A stretch of 64,000 bases of DNA from Coprobacter tertius (GCF_024330105.1 NZ_JANDHW010000011.1:1-64000); one strand, 5' to 3'. Counted from the first letter of the stretch, positions 45,252-56,000 are shown. The notes: generated from the letters alone by a model not told the origin. Numbers and translations: made by a program.

Positions 45252-45911
45252 ATGACGGCAAAAGATCTTATTTCGAATGATATTCCGGTGCTTTACCCTG
45301 AAACTACGGTAACCGAAGCTCTTGCCCGCCTGGAGGAGACGAGACTGGGATTTCTTCCGGTGGTTAAAGGGGAGGAATATATCGGTATGGCAAGCGAAAA
45401 AATGCTACTCGAGACTTCCGATGCGGAACAAGAACTTGGAAATCTTATTTTGTCGGCACCTTCAGTAAAAAGTGAAAGCCATCTTTTCGATGTGCTTAAT
45501 CAGATGACACAGTTATCGGTAGATATGATGCCGGTGACGACACAAGATGGGCATTACCTCGGCTCTGTAGATCGTAAAAATCTGTTGAAGCATATTTCTA
45601 CAATTTGCAATACGGGGCAAGAGGGTGCGGTTATTTTATTGGAGATGTATCCTGAAGATTATTCTTTAAGCGAGTTGGCGAGATTGGTTGAGGATAATAA
45701 TTGCAAGATTATGAATTTGTTGACTTATCCTTATTCTGAGAACGGGATGTTGCGTATAAGTATAAAGATTGATTGTGTAGATGCATCTCCGGTTCTCCGT
45801 TCGCTCGAACGGTTCAATTACAAAATTGTTTGTTGCTATCAACAGCAGGGTGTTATCGACGAAACGTTACGGCAGCGGTTTAATGAATTGATGTATTATC
45901 TCGAAATGTAA
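45252..45911 (+). CDS. CBS-domain protein with ACT-like C-terminus
   Basis: A 219-residue cytoplasmic protein. Two CBS motifs occupy about residues 1-125, a pair that usually binds adenosyl nucleotides. The rest (about 140-215) resembles an ACT-type ligand-binding domain, with [15 protein letters not shown] and the [15 protein letters not shown] segment. The start at MTAKDLI is preferred; an upstream ATG at 45102 would add 50 residues that look unlike protein and span a promoter box. It ends one base before the NAD kinase gene. The role is probably regulatory. Confidence 0.85.
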   Translation: MTAKDLISNDIPVLYPETTVTEALARLEETRLGFLPVVKGEEYIGMASEKMLLETSDAEQELGNLILSAPSVKSESHLFDVLNQMTQLSVDMMPVTTQDGHYLGSVDRKNLLKHISTICNTGQEGAVILLEMYPEDYSLSELARLVEDNNCKIMNLLTYPYSENGMLRISIKIDCVDASPVLRSLERFNYKIVCCYQQQGVIDETLRQRFNELMYYLEM

Positions 45912-45912
45912 A

Positions 45913-46797
45913 ATGAATAGTATGAAAATAGCGGTTTTCGGAAATTTGTATCAGGCAGAGAAATGTGCACAGGCTCGTTTGTTGTTTGAAACGCTCGAGC
46001 AGTATGATGCCCAGGTGTATATCTGTGAAGATTACTACCGGTTTTTGCATACGGTAATGAAAATGGAGATACGACATGAAGGCTTGATAACGAGCCGTTG
46101 TTTCGAGGCGGATATGGCCTTGAGTATAGGAGGAGACGGTACATTTTTAAAGACGGCCGAACGGATAGGAGATAAAGGGATTCCTATTTTGGGGATTAAT
46201 ACGGGACGTTTGGGCTTTTTGGCCGATGTATCGGGAAACGAGATTGTTGAAGTGATGGATGAGATTTTTGCCGGTAACTACCGGGTAGAAGAACGTTCGT
46301 TATTGCAACTAAATGCCGAAGGTTTGCCTTCTGAATTTTGGCCGTATGCGTTGAATGAAGTAGCAGTTCTTAAACGGGATTCCTCTTCGATGATATCTAT
46401 ACGCACGATGCTCGATGGGCAGTTTCTCAATAATTATCAGGCCGACGGGCTCGTTATCTCTACCCCTACCGGTTCTACCGCTTATTCATTGAGTGCAGGA
46501 GGGCCGGTATTAGTTCCCCAGGCCAGTAACTTTGTCATTTCGGCAGTTGCACCGCATAGTCTCAATGTACGTCCATTGGTTATAACGGACGATTCCGAGA
46601 TAGGATTGAATGTAGAAAGTCGCAGTCATAACTTTTTGGTGAGTCTCGACGGTCGTTCTACAGTTCTTACCAATACACAGCATTTACGAATAAAGAAAGC
46701 TCCTTTTACGACAAAAGTGGTTAAACGTTATAACCATATTTTTATCGATACTTTACGGAATAAACTTATGTGGGGCGTGGATAAACGCATCGGGTAG
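45913..46797 (+). CDS. nadK: NAD kinase
   Basis: A 294-residue ATP-NAD kinase making NADP. The [10 protein letters not shown] motif near residue 73 and [10 protein letters not shown] near 96 are diagnostic, as is the [15 protein letters not shown] block. The length is standard. The initiator may be the ATG at 45913 or the one at 45922. It is directly behind the CBS-domain gene, an arrangement suggestive of nucleotide-responsive control but not proven. Confidence 0.96.
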   Translation: MNSMKIAVFGNLYQAEKCAQARLLFETLEQYDAQVYICEDYYRFLHTVMKMEIRHEGLITSRCFEADMALSIGGDGTFLKTAERIGDKGIPILGINTGRLGFLADVSGNEIVEVMDEIFAGNYRVEERSLLQLNAEGLPSEFWPYALNEVAVLKRDSSSMISIRTMLDGQFLNNYQADGLVISTPTGSTAYSLSAGGPVLVPQASNFVISAVAPHSLNVRPLVITDDSEIGLNVESRSHNFLVSLDGRSTVLTNTQHLRIKKAPFTTKVVKRYNHIFIDTLRNKLMWGVDKRIG

Positions 46798-46863
46798 TTT
46801 TTATTAAACAGAGCCAACCCTTTTTCAATTAATAAAGTAATATCGACAGGGCGAAAAATGAAA

Positions 46864-46910
46864 TTTATTTCCAACCATGTTGAGCAGAGCAAAACATGGT
46901 TGGAAATAAA
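46864..46910. repeat. 18-bp inverted repeat between convergent genes
   Basis: TTTATTTCCAACCATGTT (46864-46881) and its exact complement (46893-46910) have an 11-base loop. It lies between the 3' ends of nadK and the PepSY-like gene. No T run follows on either strand, so it could be an atypical terminator. Confidence 0.65.
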
Positions 46911-46916
46911 AAGCGG

Positions 46917-47807
46917 TTATTTCTTTATCTGTTCTCCTTTTTCGTTGAAAATATAGGTAAATTCTTTATTTTCAGTTTCATTTTCTACTTCTATGACATA
47001 TTGTATTCCGTTAGGAGTTTCCCATTTTTCGATATCGTCGGTTTCGTCATTGGGGCCGAGAATATTTTTTAAGGCAGTCATCACCTCATTCGGGAGTAAA
47101 GACAACTCAATTTCGGTGGACGTATGTAACCAGTTCCCTTTAAAATCGAATACGACTTCCATTTCGATCTCTTTAATTGTAATGTCTATTTCATAAGTCC
47201 CGGTTTTTTCATCCGATTCCGACTCGAGGATGACGGCTTCGGGGTATTTCTGTTTTATGAAGTCGGTTGCGAAACCGGGTATCGGTGCCGATTCGCTATT
47301 TCCGTCTTTGTCGACTTTTTCATACAAAAATGTACCATCAAAAGCATAGTAGAGATCGACATCTTCTTTTCCTTCCGCTTCGATTTCTAATTTATACTTT
47401 TTTTCTTCTCCACGAGTAAGCAGGTCTACGTCGTCGATAATGTATCCTATTGCTTTATAATCGGAAGATTCGAAATGCTGTAGAATGTTTTGGGGCAAGT
47501 CATTCACGGGGATTTCGATTTCAGAAAGAGAACAATCTCCTGTTTCTGTATACCAAGCTTTGTTGAGACGATCGCCATTAGGATTTGTACTGTTTTGCGG
47601 CATGTCGAAAGATGCTACGTAGTATTCCATTTTTTTATTCCATACGACATTTTTTGCTTCTGGGAATTGTTGCTTAAAAGCGTTTACAATTTCTGAGTTT
47701 GGTACTACTGTATTGTTTGTAGGATCCGGATCGTTGCTGCAACCGGTGTTTAGTACGATTGTTAAAATTAATGCTGGTACGATAAAAATAAAATGTTTGA
47801 ATTTCAT
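46917..47807 (-). CDS. PepSY-like lipoprotein (DUF2874 type)
   Basis: A 296-residue lipoprotein: signal peptide, lipobox at C23 (NTGC), then three repeats of a PepSY-like fold, each with an F/Y-P-E-A pattern (FPEAKNVVW near 49, a weaker one in the middle, and YPEAVILE near 193). Proteins of this type occur in Bacteroidota periplasm or surface and are called beta-lactamase-inhibitor-like, without proven inhibition. It is a single gene. The function is unknown. Confidence 0.8.
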   Translation of the reverse strand: MKFKHFIFIVPALILTIVLNTGCSNDPDPTNNTVVPNSEIVNAFKQQFPEAKNVVWNKKMEYYVASFDMPQNSTNPNGDRLNKAWYTETGDCSLSEIEIPVNDLPQNILQHFESSDYKAIGYIIDDVDLLTRGEEKKYKLEIEAEGKEDVDLYYAFDGTFLYEKVDKDGNSESAPIPGFATDFIKQKYPEAVILESESDEKTGTYEIDITIKEIEMEVVFDFKGNWLHTSTEIELSLLPNEVMTALKNILGPNDETDDIEKWETPNGIQYVIEVENETENKEFTYIFNEKGEQIKK

Positions 47808-48163
47808 AATTTTGTTGTTTAGATATGATTTGGGGATTAATATAATGAAAAATTACCGAATATATTGAGAAATTTATAGAATTAAATTAATTTTTCATAT
47901 CTATTTGCAAGTTCTGCCGGGGTTATTTTTGTGAAATATCTGGTGAAGAAATTGATATTCTTTTTAGAGCTAATCTGGATATAAATGCGGTTTACCAGCT
48001 AAATACGTTTTAGTAGTTCTGATTTAATTTGTAGGTGAGATAAAAATAAACCCGGGCCTTTCTGACCCGGGAATATTCTCGTTAGAATTAAATTACAGGA
48101 AACAATTTCTGCTATTCTGTCACCGTTTCTTGCGGCATATTTATTTTTTAGATTCCGAAATTT
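47808..48163. other. 356-bp intergenic region
   Basis: It lies between the PepSY-like lipoprotein start and the 3' end of the PspC gene, both on the minus strand. Only the GC-rich hairpin terminator at 48042-48073 stands out. No ORF above a few codons and no clear promoter was recognised. Confidence 0.5.
48042..48073 (-). terminator. Terminator after the padR-pspC unit
   Basis: On the minus strand CCCGGG pairs with CCCGGG around a 9-base loop, followed by TTTATTTTT. It is about 90 bases past the PspC gene stop. Confidence 0.75.
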
Positions 48164-49252
48164 TTAAAAACGCATAAAAAATTCTGAAAACATGGGTGTA
48201 CTGAATATAATGGCGGTTATGAAGCAAATGAGCCATAGAATAATTAATGTATTCGTGGTTGATTTGGGAATTGCATTCCAGTGAAGCTTACGCCTCAATA
48301 ACCAACGGATAAGTCCGAATAAAGGAATCCCTAAGGTGAAGAGGAGTGAGATGAATAAGACGCCCGGGTATTTTACCGCTCCGAGTACCGGAGTAAGTAT
48401 GGGTATATAAGGCATAGAGTAGATCATAAAGTGCGTACTTCCGAAAATTATGCCGATCGTGGTAATACCCAGTGTTATTAATACGATAAATAAAATGAAT
48501 CCCATACAACCGCCGAACAGAACGAATGCGATTTTGAATATGGCTTTTATTCCTTCGATAAAAAGGTTGCCTAATCGTCTAAGAAATGGTTCTTCGGTTT
48601 GTTGTTCCGATTGCTTTTCGTTTGTTTTTTCCATTTCTTCGACGACTGTTTTCTTAATATTGTCTATAGTGACGGCTTCACCTCGCATTTCGAGTTTTTG
48701 GGCGGCGGTTGTTGCTTTAGGCAAGCATATCCATAGTATGATATATATCCAGAAAGAAATCCCGAAAAAGAGTGTCAGCAATACGATAAGTATTCTTACG
48801 ATTACCGGGTCGACGCCCAGATACACGCCGATGCCCGAAGCCACTCCTCCCAATATTTGATTGTCGGGATCTCTGAATAGACGTTTTCGAACTTTTACTT
48901 TCGGTTCTTTATCATTTTCGTCGGATTCTTCTTTAGGAACTTCCGGATTATTTTTTTCAGGAGTTTCCTTGTTTTCGATTCCGCTAATTTCATTATCAAA
49001 ATCTTCAGGATGCCCCATGATTGCGATAATTTCGTTTACCTCACGAACCGTAATAATCTGCATTCCGAAACGATTTCGTTCCTTGAATAATTCACCGATA
49101 CGTGCTTCAATGTCACTTAATATTTCGTCGGCTCCTTCTTCTCCTTCGAAATGTTTTCCGAGACTATCGAGATAATTCTGAAGTTCGTTATAGGCATCTT
49201 CATCGATATGATATACCGTATTATTAAGATTAACGGTTAATGTCTTTTTCAT
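48164..49252 (-). CDS. PspC-domain membrane protein
   Basis: A 362-residue protein. The N-terminus (about 1-85) is a cytoplasmic helical domain, followed by an acidic linker. A PspC domain occupies about residues 118-178 (LGGVASGIGVYLGVDPVIVRI) with its membrane helix. More membrane helices lie at about 238-262, 272-295, 300-320 and 338-358. PspC proteins sense envelope stress in other bacteria. It follows a PadR-family gene by 26 bases; this pair is common in Bacteroidota and the regulator probably controls the operon. Confidence 0.88.
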   Translation of the reverse strand: MKKTLTVNLNNTVYHIDEDAYNELQNYLDSLGKHFEGEEGADEILSDIEARIGELFKERNRFGMQIITVREVNEIIAIMGHPEDFDNEISGIENKETPEKNNPEVPKEESDENDKEPKVKVRKRLFRDPDNQILGGVASGIGVYLGVDPVIVRILIVLLTLFFGISFWIYIILWICLPKATTAAQKLEMRGEAVTIDNIKKTVVEEMEKTNEKQSEQQTEEPFLRRLGNLFIEGIKAIFKIAFVLFGGCMGFILFIVLITLGITTIGIIFGSTHFMIYSMPYIPILTPVLGAVKYPGVLFISLLFTLGIPLFGLIRWLLRRKLHWNAIPKSTTNTLIILWLICFITAIIFSTPMFSEFFMRF

Positions 49253-49278
49253 TATTGTCTGTATTTTAATTTCTTTAT

Positions 49279-49620
49279 TTAATTGTCTTCGGTATGTCGT
49301 TCGCGGATGTGATTGATTACATTATTCAATTCATTCCATGATTCTTCCAGTTCACTCAGAAAACGTTTACCCTCATCTGTTAGTTCATAATATTTTCGGG
49401 GAGGTCCTTGTGTAGATTCTACCCATTCGTATGTGAGTAATCCGGTATTCTTCAGCCGGGTGAGCAGCGGATATAAAGTGCCTTCAACCACAATCAGCCG
49501 TGATTCCTTTAACGAGCGGATAATGTCGGATACATAAGCTCGTTGCTTGCTAAGGATAAGGAGTGTACAATACTCCAATATGCCTTTCCTCATTTGTGAT
49601 TTTACATTCTCCGTATTCAT
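49279..49620 (-). CDS. PadR-family transcriptional regulator
   Basis: A 113-residue winged-helix repressor. The MRKGILEYCTLLILS segment, VVEGTLYPLLTRLKNTGLL recognition region and GPPRKYYELTDEGKRF wing define the PadR family. The start at 49620 is preferred to a distant upstream ATG because it begins the conserved domain. A TATATTTG box on the minus strand at 49641-49648 is its likely -7 element. It precedes the PspC gene and probably regulates it. Confidence 0.92.
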   Translation of the reverse strand: MNTENVKSQMRKGILEYCTLLILSKQRAYVSDIIRSLKESRLIVVEGTLYPLLTRLKNTGLLTYEWVESTQGPPRKYYELTDEGKRFLSELEESWNELNNVINHIRERHTEDN

Positions 49621-49834
49621 ATTTATCGATTTTTCATTGGCAAATATATAAATAATATATGGTACTATGTAATACAAACTACCATCCTTTGCATTATTTA
49701 ACGTTGTGTTTATATATTTTAGCATATTATATTTATTAACTATCTGAATATTATTGGTTTACGGAATGGATTAATTTAAAAGAAAAAATGAATAATAATA
49801 AAGATATTTATGGGCAGAAAAGAAAGTAAACATT

Positions 49835-49842
49835 TACATTTG
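49835..49842 (+). promoter_or_regulatory. -7 promoter box abutting the YgjP-like gene start
   Basis: TACATTTG matches TAnnTTTG and ends 5 bases before the ATG at 49848, predicting a leaderless or nearly leaderless mRNA. Confidence 0.55.
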
Positions 49843-49847
49843 TATGC

Positions 49848-50558
49848 ATGGAATCACAGATAATACAAGATTCGGAATTTGGAGAGATTGTACTGCATCC
49901 TCGCCGTTCTGCCCGTAATTTTATTTTTAGAATAAAAGACGGACGTTTGGTCGTTACGGTGCCTTTTTTTGCGACCGAAAAAGATATTTTACAATCGGTC
50001 GATAGTTCGCGGGAAAAATTGCGGAAGATTTTTAAAAAAGCAATGGCTGAAGATCTTACATTTAAGGTCGGGGACGTTATTGCGACCCGGAATTTTCTGA
50101 TCGTGGTGCGGGGTTCTAATCGAAAAAAGATGGCAGTATTATCGGGAGACGGATGTTTATTTGTGGAATGTCCCGAAGATATCGATATGGACAGCAAAGC
50201 GGTACAGAGCTTTATTTTGTCGGCTATTAAGCGATATATCAAGCGTTCGGGAGAATCATATTTACCTTCGAGATTGCAGGAACTTGCCGAAAAAGTTGGT
50301 GTACGGTATAGTGGAGTAAGTATAACCTATGGTCGGAATCGACTCGGTAAATGCGATAGTCGCGGCCATATTTCGCTCTCGTATTATTTAATGTTGTTAC
50401 CTGACCGGCTTATCGATTATATAATTTTTCATGAATTGGCTCATTTAACCGAAATGAATCACGGGGCTCGGTTTCATCGTTTATGCGATCGGTATTGTGA
50501 AGGCAATGAGTTTGTGTTACGGCGGGAATTGCGAAAATTCCGTTTCCCTATTCCATAA
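49848..50558 (+). CDS. YgjP-like zinc metallopeptidase (DUF45)
   Basis: A 236-residue protein of the YgjP/SprT-like M48-related family. The zinc motif HELAHLTEMNH lies near residues 197-207, with HELAH as the HExxH core and a downstream glutamate. The preceding GRNRLGKCDSRGHISL block is also diagnostic. Its physiological substrate is unknown. It is transcribed alone; the ATG sits right after a promoter box. Confidence 0.92.
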   Translation: MESQIIQDSEFGEIVLHPRRSARNFIFRIKDGRLVVTVPFFATEKDILQSVDSSREKLRKIFKKAMAEDLTFKVGDVIATRNFLIVVRGSNRKKMAVLSGDGCLFVECPEDIDMDSKAVQSFILSAIKRYIKRSGESYLPSRLQELAEKVGVRYSGVSITYGRNRLGKCDSRGHISLSYYLMLLPDRLIDYIIFHELAHLTEMNHGARFHRLCDRYCEGNEFVLRRELRKFRFPIP

Positions 50559-50627
50559 TTAAAAATGATTTGTTTAGTAGATTATTTTTATTGATAGCTG
50601 TAAAGTGAATAATAAAGGTATTTTTCT

Positions 50628-50669
50628 AATCGTTTTCTAATCTCAATTAAGGACATTATAATCGTTTTC
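50628..50669 (+). repeat. Two direct repeats upstream of the RND efflux operon
   Basis: TAATCGTTTTC occurs at 50628-50638 and again at 50659-50669, start to start 31 bases, close to three helical turns. The second copy ends 25 bases before the -7 box. This is the layout of binding sites for an OmpR-type response regulator. Confidence 0.65.
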
Positions 50670-50694
50670 GCTCAGGTATCTAAACTTCAGCTTA

Positions 50695-50702
50695 TATTTT
50701 TG
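50695..50702 (+). promoter_or_regulatory. -7 promoter box of the RND efflux operon
   Basis: TATTTTTG matches TAnnTTTG, 20 bases before the ATG at 50723. There is no -33 TTTG, which suits an activator-dependent promoter. Confidence 0.55.
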
Positions 50703-50722
50703 CTTCAAAATTATAAACGAGG

Positions 50723-51985
50723 ATGAAGCTACTGATTATTATTATATCTTTTATATATTCATGTGTATCGTTATTTGCTCAAGAGCCGGTTTTGAAACTT
50801 ACCTTGCATGATGCAGAACAAATTTTCCTAAAACGTAACCTTTCGTTAATAGCCTCAAAATACGATATCGATTTGGCAGAAGCACAAGTTACTCAGGCAC
50901 GTCTTTTTGAAAATCCGGTAATATCATTAGAACAAAATGTGTATAACCGGTTGAACGGGAAATATTTTGATATCGGGAAAGAAGGGGAGGCCGCCGTAGA
51001 AATAGAGCAAGTGATTAATCTTGCCGGGCAGCGTAATAAGCGTGTACGACTGGAAAAAATCAATCGGGAAATAGCCTGTTATCAGTTTGAAGAAGTATTA
51101 CGAACTCTTAGAAGCGAATTGAATAAAACCTTTGTAGAAATTGTTTTTGCATCACGTTCTTTAGGTATATATGATAGGGAGGTAAACTCTCTCGAGAATT
51201 TGTTGCAAGCTTTCGAGCTGCATCAAGATAAAGGGAATATTTCACTGATGGAAAGATCGAGATTAGAGTCCTTATTATTGTCTTTGCGGAAAGAAAAAAG
51301 TGAATTGGAAAACCATATTATCGAGCTGCGGTGCGAGTTTAATTTGCTTTTGAATATGCCTGCAGACCAGCATATCGAACTTTTACTGGATGACGAAGTT
51401 TTGCATGGTCTTTATTTGTCTTTTCTTTCGTTCAAAGACATGGAGGGGTTGCTTGTTTCCCGTCCAGATCTTAAAATGGCCCGATCAGGAATGGAAGCTG
51501 CGAAGGCAAATCTGAAATTACAACGGTCCTTGGCTGCTCCGGAGTGCTCTTTGAAAGGGATGTATGATCGGGCCGGGAATTTTATAAATAATTATTTTGC
51601 AGTAGGAGTCAGTCTTTCTATTCCGATATTTAATCGTAATCAGGGCAATATAAAGTCGGCGAAAACCGAAATTTGTAAGACCGGCAGGGAGGAAGAGCTT
51701 GCAGTAGAAAAAGCGCAAATGGAACTTTATTCGGCTTATGAGCGATTACAGAAAAATATAGATTTATACCGGACGACCAATGGGAAACTGGAACATAATT
51801 TCGATAAGCTTATGGATGGCGCAGCTTTAAATTATCAAAGACGGAATATAAGTCTGTTGGAGTTTATCGATTATTATCAGAGTTATAAAGAGGCCTGCTT
51901 ACAATTATTCGAATTAAAGAAAAATGTGTTCCTTGCGATGGAAGATTTGAATATGATCGTGGGACAAACCGTATTTAACTATTAA
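50723..51985 (+). CDS. TolC-family outer membrane efflux protein (CusC/CzcC-like)
   Basis: A 420-residue outer membrane factor with a signal peptide to about residue 20 and two long coiled-coil repeats of the TolC fold. It forms the exit duct of a tripartite efflux pump. It is the first gene of the operon with the adaptor (4 bases) and the RND pump (15 bases). The absence of a lipobox is a small difference from CusC. Confidence 0.9.
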   Translation: MKLLIIIISFIYSCVSLFAQEPVLKLTLHDAEQIFLKRNLSLIASKYDIDLAEAQVTQARLFENPVISLEQNVYNRLNGKYFDIGKEGEAAVEIEQVINLAGQRNKRVRLEKINREIACYQFEEVLRTLRSELNKTFVEIVFASRSLGIYDREVNSLENLLQAFELHQDKGNISLMERSRLESLLLSLRKEKSELENHIIELRCEFNLLLNMPADQHIELLLDDEVLHGLYLSFLSFKDMEGLLVSRPDLKMARSGMEAAKANLKLQRSLAAPECSLKGMYDRAGNFINNYFAVGVSLSIPIFNRNQGNIKSAKTEICKTGREEELAVEKAQMELYSAYERLQKNIDLYRTTNGKLEHNFDKLMDGAALNYQRRNISLLEFIDYYQSYKEACLQLFELKKNVFLAMEDLNMIVGQTVFNY

Positions 51986-51989
51986 TCAT

Positions 51990-53081
51990 ATGAATCGTAT
52001 ATTATTGATTATTTGTTTTGCTGCTTTTTTTCTCAATGCTTGTAATAAGCCGTCGGAAATGGCTTTAGTTCCTTCAAAAGATTTTTTGCTGACTGATAGT
52101 TTAAAGAAAATCGTATCGGTTGATACGGTGCAGTTTCATGAGGCTACCGATGAGTTGACTTTAAACGGCAGGGTAACTTTTGACCAAGAACGAGTGGCGC
52201 GGGTATATCCGATATTTGGAGGTACCGTAACAGATGTGTTTACCGAGATCGGAGATCATGTACGTAAAGGTGATATCCTGGCTGTAATTAGAAGTGGAGA
52301 AGTGGCTGATTATGAGAAGCAACTTCAAGAAGCCGAGCAGCAAATCATCGTTTCACGGCGTAATTTGCAGGCAGAACAAGACTTGGCTGTTTCGGGTATG
52401 GTTTCTGATCGGGATATTTTGCAAGCCCGGCAAGAATTGAGTAACGCTGAAGCTGAAAAAAAGAGAATCGATGAAATATTTTCTATTTATCATTTAGACG
52501 GACAGTCGCATTATCAGGTGAAAGCACCGGTATCGGGATTTGTTGTCGATAAGAATATCAACAAAGAAATGCAGATACGTTCCGACCAGAACGATCAGAT
52601 GTTTACGATCTCGGGTTTAGAGAATGTATGGGTGATAGCCGATGTTTACGAAAGTGATATCAGTAAAGTTTATGAGGGAGCTCCAGTACGTATTACGGCT
52701 TTGTCTTATCCTGGGAAAGAGTTTATAGGAAAGATCGATAAAGTGTACAATATGCTGAATGAAGAAAGCAAAACGATGAATGTGCGTGTAAAACTTTCTA
52801 ATAAAGATTATTTGTTAAAGCCGGGGATGTTTACCAATGTATATGTAACAACTAAAGCGGATGAAAAGAATTTGCCTCGTATCGATTCGCATTCGTTGGT
52901 ATTCGATGGAGGTAAAAATTATGTTGTGATGGTAGATAAAGATGAGAGACTGAGAATAAAAGAGGTGGAAGTTTATAGGCAACTTAGTAAAGTGTGTTAT
53001 CTCGCGTCGGGGTTATCTGAGGGAGACAGGGTGTTGAATAAAAATGTGTTGTTGGTTTATAATGCTTTAAATGCAGATTAA
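51990..53081 (+). CDS. RND efflux periplasmic adaptor (membrane fusion protein)
   Basis: A 363-residue lipoprotein with lipobox at C18 (LNAC). The order is lipoyl-like half, helical hairpin at about 105-150, second lipoyl-like half (HYQVKAPVSGFV), beta-barrel and membrane-proximal domains, as in CusB/CzcB. It links the inner-membrane pump to the TolC-like duct. No extra methionine-rich or His-rich metal-binding tail is seen. Confidence 0.92.
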   Translation: MNRILLIICFAAFFLNACNKPSEMALVPSKDFLLTDSLKKIVSVDTVQFHEATDELTLNGRVTFDQERVARVYPIFGGTVTDVFTEIGDHVRKGDILAVIRSGEVADYEKQLQEAEQQIIVSRRNLQAEQDLAVSGMVSDRDILQARQELSNAEAEKKRIDEIFSIYHLDGQSHYQVKAPVSGFVVDKNINKEMQIRSDQNDQMFTISGLENVWVIADVYESDISKVYEGAPVRITALSYPGKEFIGKIDKVYNMLNEESKTMNVRVKLSNKDYLLKPGMFTNVYVTTKADEKNLPRIDSHSLVFDGGKNYVVMVDKDERLRIKEVEVYRQLSKVCYLASGLSEGDRVLNKNVLLVYNALNAD

Positions 53082-53096
53082 TCGGAGGAAAGTACG

Positions 53097-56000
53097 ATGC
53101 ACAAGTTTATTGATAATATTGTCGCTTTTTCGCTTAAAAATAAATTTTTTGTTTTTTTCTGTACGATTATTGCTGTTATTGCCGGTGCCGTATCTTTTAA
53201 ACATACTCCTATCGATGCGTTCCCCGATGTGACCAATACCAAAGTTACTATTATAACTCAGTGGCCGGGAAGAAGTGCCGAAGAGGTCGAAAAATTTATA
53301 ACCATACCTATCGAGATTGCGATGAATCCGGTACAAAAGAAAACTGATATTCGTTCTACTACGCTTTTTGGCCTTTCGGTTATTAATGTCGTGTTTGATG
53401 ATCATGTAGATGATTTTACGGCCCGTCAGCAGGTTTACAATTTGCTTAACGATGCTGATTTGCCCGAAGGGGTGACTCCTGAGGTGCAACCGTTATATGG
53501 GCCTACAGGGGAAATATACCGATACACATTGCATAGTAAGAAGCGAGATGTACGGGAGTTGAAGACTTTGCAGGATTGGGTTATAGAGCGTAATTTACGG
53601 TCGGTATCGGGTGTAGCCGATATTGTTAGTTTTGGTGGAGAAGTGAAAACTTTTGAAGTGAGTGTAGATCCTAATCGTCTGATTAATTATGGAATTACAC
53701 CTTTGGAATTGTATAATGCGATTGCCAAAAGTAATATTAATGTCGGAGGAGATGTCATAACAAAAAGTTCTCAGGCGTATGTTGTCAGGGGTATAGGGCT
53801 TATCAATGATTTAGAGGAACTGAAAAATATCGTTGTGAAAAATATCGATGGTACGCCTGTTTTGGTACGACATTTGGCTGATGTACACGAGTCATGCTTA
53901 CCACGTTTGGGGCAGGTAGGCCGGATGAATGAAAATGATGTGGTAGAGGGTATTGTTATCATGCGTAAGGGAGAGAACCCTAAAGATGTAATCGATGCTT
54001 TAAAAGCGAAAATAGCCGATATAAATAAAAATGTTCTTCCTTCTGATGTGCAGATTGTTCCTTTTTACGATCGGGAAAATTTGGTAAACCTGGCAGTGAA
54101 TACGGTTTCCCATAACCTAATCGAAGGCATATTGCTGGTGACGTTTATCGTACTTATTTTTATGGCCGATTGGCGTACGACCATCGTTGTTGCAGTTGTG
54201 ATTCCGCTTGCGTTATTGTTCGCTTTTATCTGTTTGCGGTTTATGGGTATGTCGGCCAATCTTTTGTCGATGGGTGCGATTGATTTTGGTATTATTATCG
54301 ATGGAGCCGTCGTAATGGTTGAAGGGGTATTTGTTGCGCTCGATAAAAAAGCAAAAGAGGTGGGGATGCCGATGTTTAACCGCATGTCGAAAATGGGTCT
54401 TATTCGCCATACGGCTAAAGATAAAGCGAAAGCTGTTTTCTTTTCGAAACTGATTATTATAACGGCTTTAATTCCCATCTTTTCTTTTCAGAAAGTCGAA
54501 GGGAAAATGTTTTCACCTTTAGCCTATACGTTGGGTTTTGCATTACTCGGTGCATTATTGTTTACGCTGACTCTTGTTCCGGTTATGTCATCGATGCTGC
54601 TAAAAAAAAATGTACGGGAAAGGAATAACTTCTTTGTTCGTTTTGTAAATGAAAATGCCTTTTTATTTTTCAATAAATGTTGTTTGCATCGTAAATTTAC
54701 GATCGGTCTTGCAAGTATCGTATGTGTTACAGGGCTTTGGATGTTTTCGTTGTTGGGAACCGAATTTTTGCCACAGCTTAACGAGGGGTCCATCTATATT
54801 CGTGCCACTTTGCCGCAAAGTATTTCGTTGAATGAATCGGTTGAACTTGCTAATCGGATGAGAAGCGAATTAGCCGCATATCCTGAAGTAAAGCAGGTTC
54901 TTTCTCAAACCGGTCGACCGAATGACGGGACCGATGCTACCGGTTTTTATAATATCGAGTTCCATGTAGATACTTATTCCGAAAAGGAGTGGAAGAGTAA
55001 ACTAACGAAATTGCAATTGATACAAAAAATGCAAGGTGATCTTTCGATATATCCAGGGATCGATTTTAATTTTTCCCAACCTATAACCGATAATGTCGAG
55101 GAAGCAGCATCAGGGGTAAAAGGTTCGATAGCAGTAAAGGTATTTGGCAAGGATTTGTATCGGTCTGAAAAGATTGCGGTGGAAATAGAAAAAATATTGG
55201 GTACGGTGAATGGAATAGAGGATTTGGGTGTAATTCGCAATATCGGGCAACCTGAATTGCGTGTCGAACTGAATGAAAAGAAGTTGGCTCGTTATGGAGT
55301 GGCAAAAGAAGACGTGCAGTCGATTATAGAAATGGCTATTGGCGGTAAATCGGCTTCACTGCTTTATGAGGATGAACGGAAATTTAATATTATGGTGCGT
55401 TATAAGCCTGAATTCCGCCAGAATGAAGAACAAATAGGGAAAATATTGGTACCTGCAATGAATGGGAAAATGATCCCTATAAAAGAACTTGCCGATATTA
55501 AGACGATTACCGGGCCTTTGCTTATCTTCCGGGATAATCATATGCGTTTCTGTGCCGTAAAATTTTCTGTACGGGGAAGAGATATGGGTACGGCTGTTGC
55601 CGAGGCTCAGAAAAAAGTAAATGCATCGGTGCATATACCTGATGGGTATACGCTGAAATGGACCGGTGATTTTGAAAATCAGCAGCGGGCCACAAAACGC
55701 CTGGCTCAGGTAGTACCTATCAGTATTGCAATTATTTTTATCATATTATTTGTGTTGTTTTCTAATGCGAGAGATGCCGGGCTGGTATTGTTGAATGTGC
55801 CTTTTGCGGCAGTCGGGGGAATAATCGCATTGCTTATAACGCAGTTTAATTTTTCTATTTCGGCAGGTATCGGGTTTATAGCTTTATTCGGTATTTGCAT
55901 TCAGAATGGGGTGATTATGATTTCTGATATTAAACATAATATACAATCCCGTTTATCTTTATCGGATGCGGTAAAATGCAGTATGCGGTCACGTATTCGA

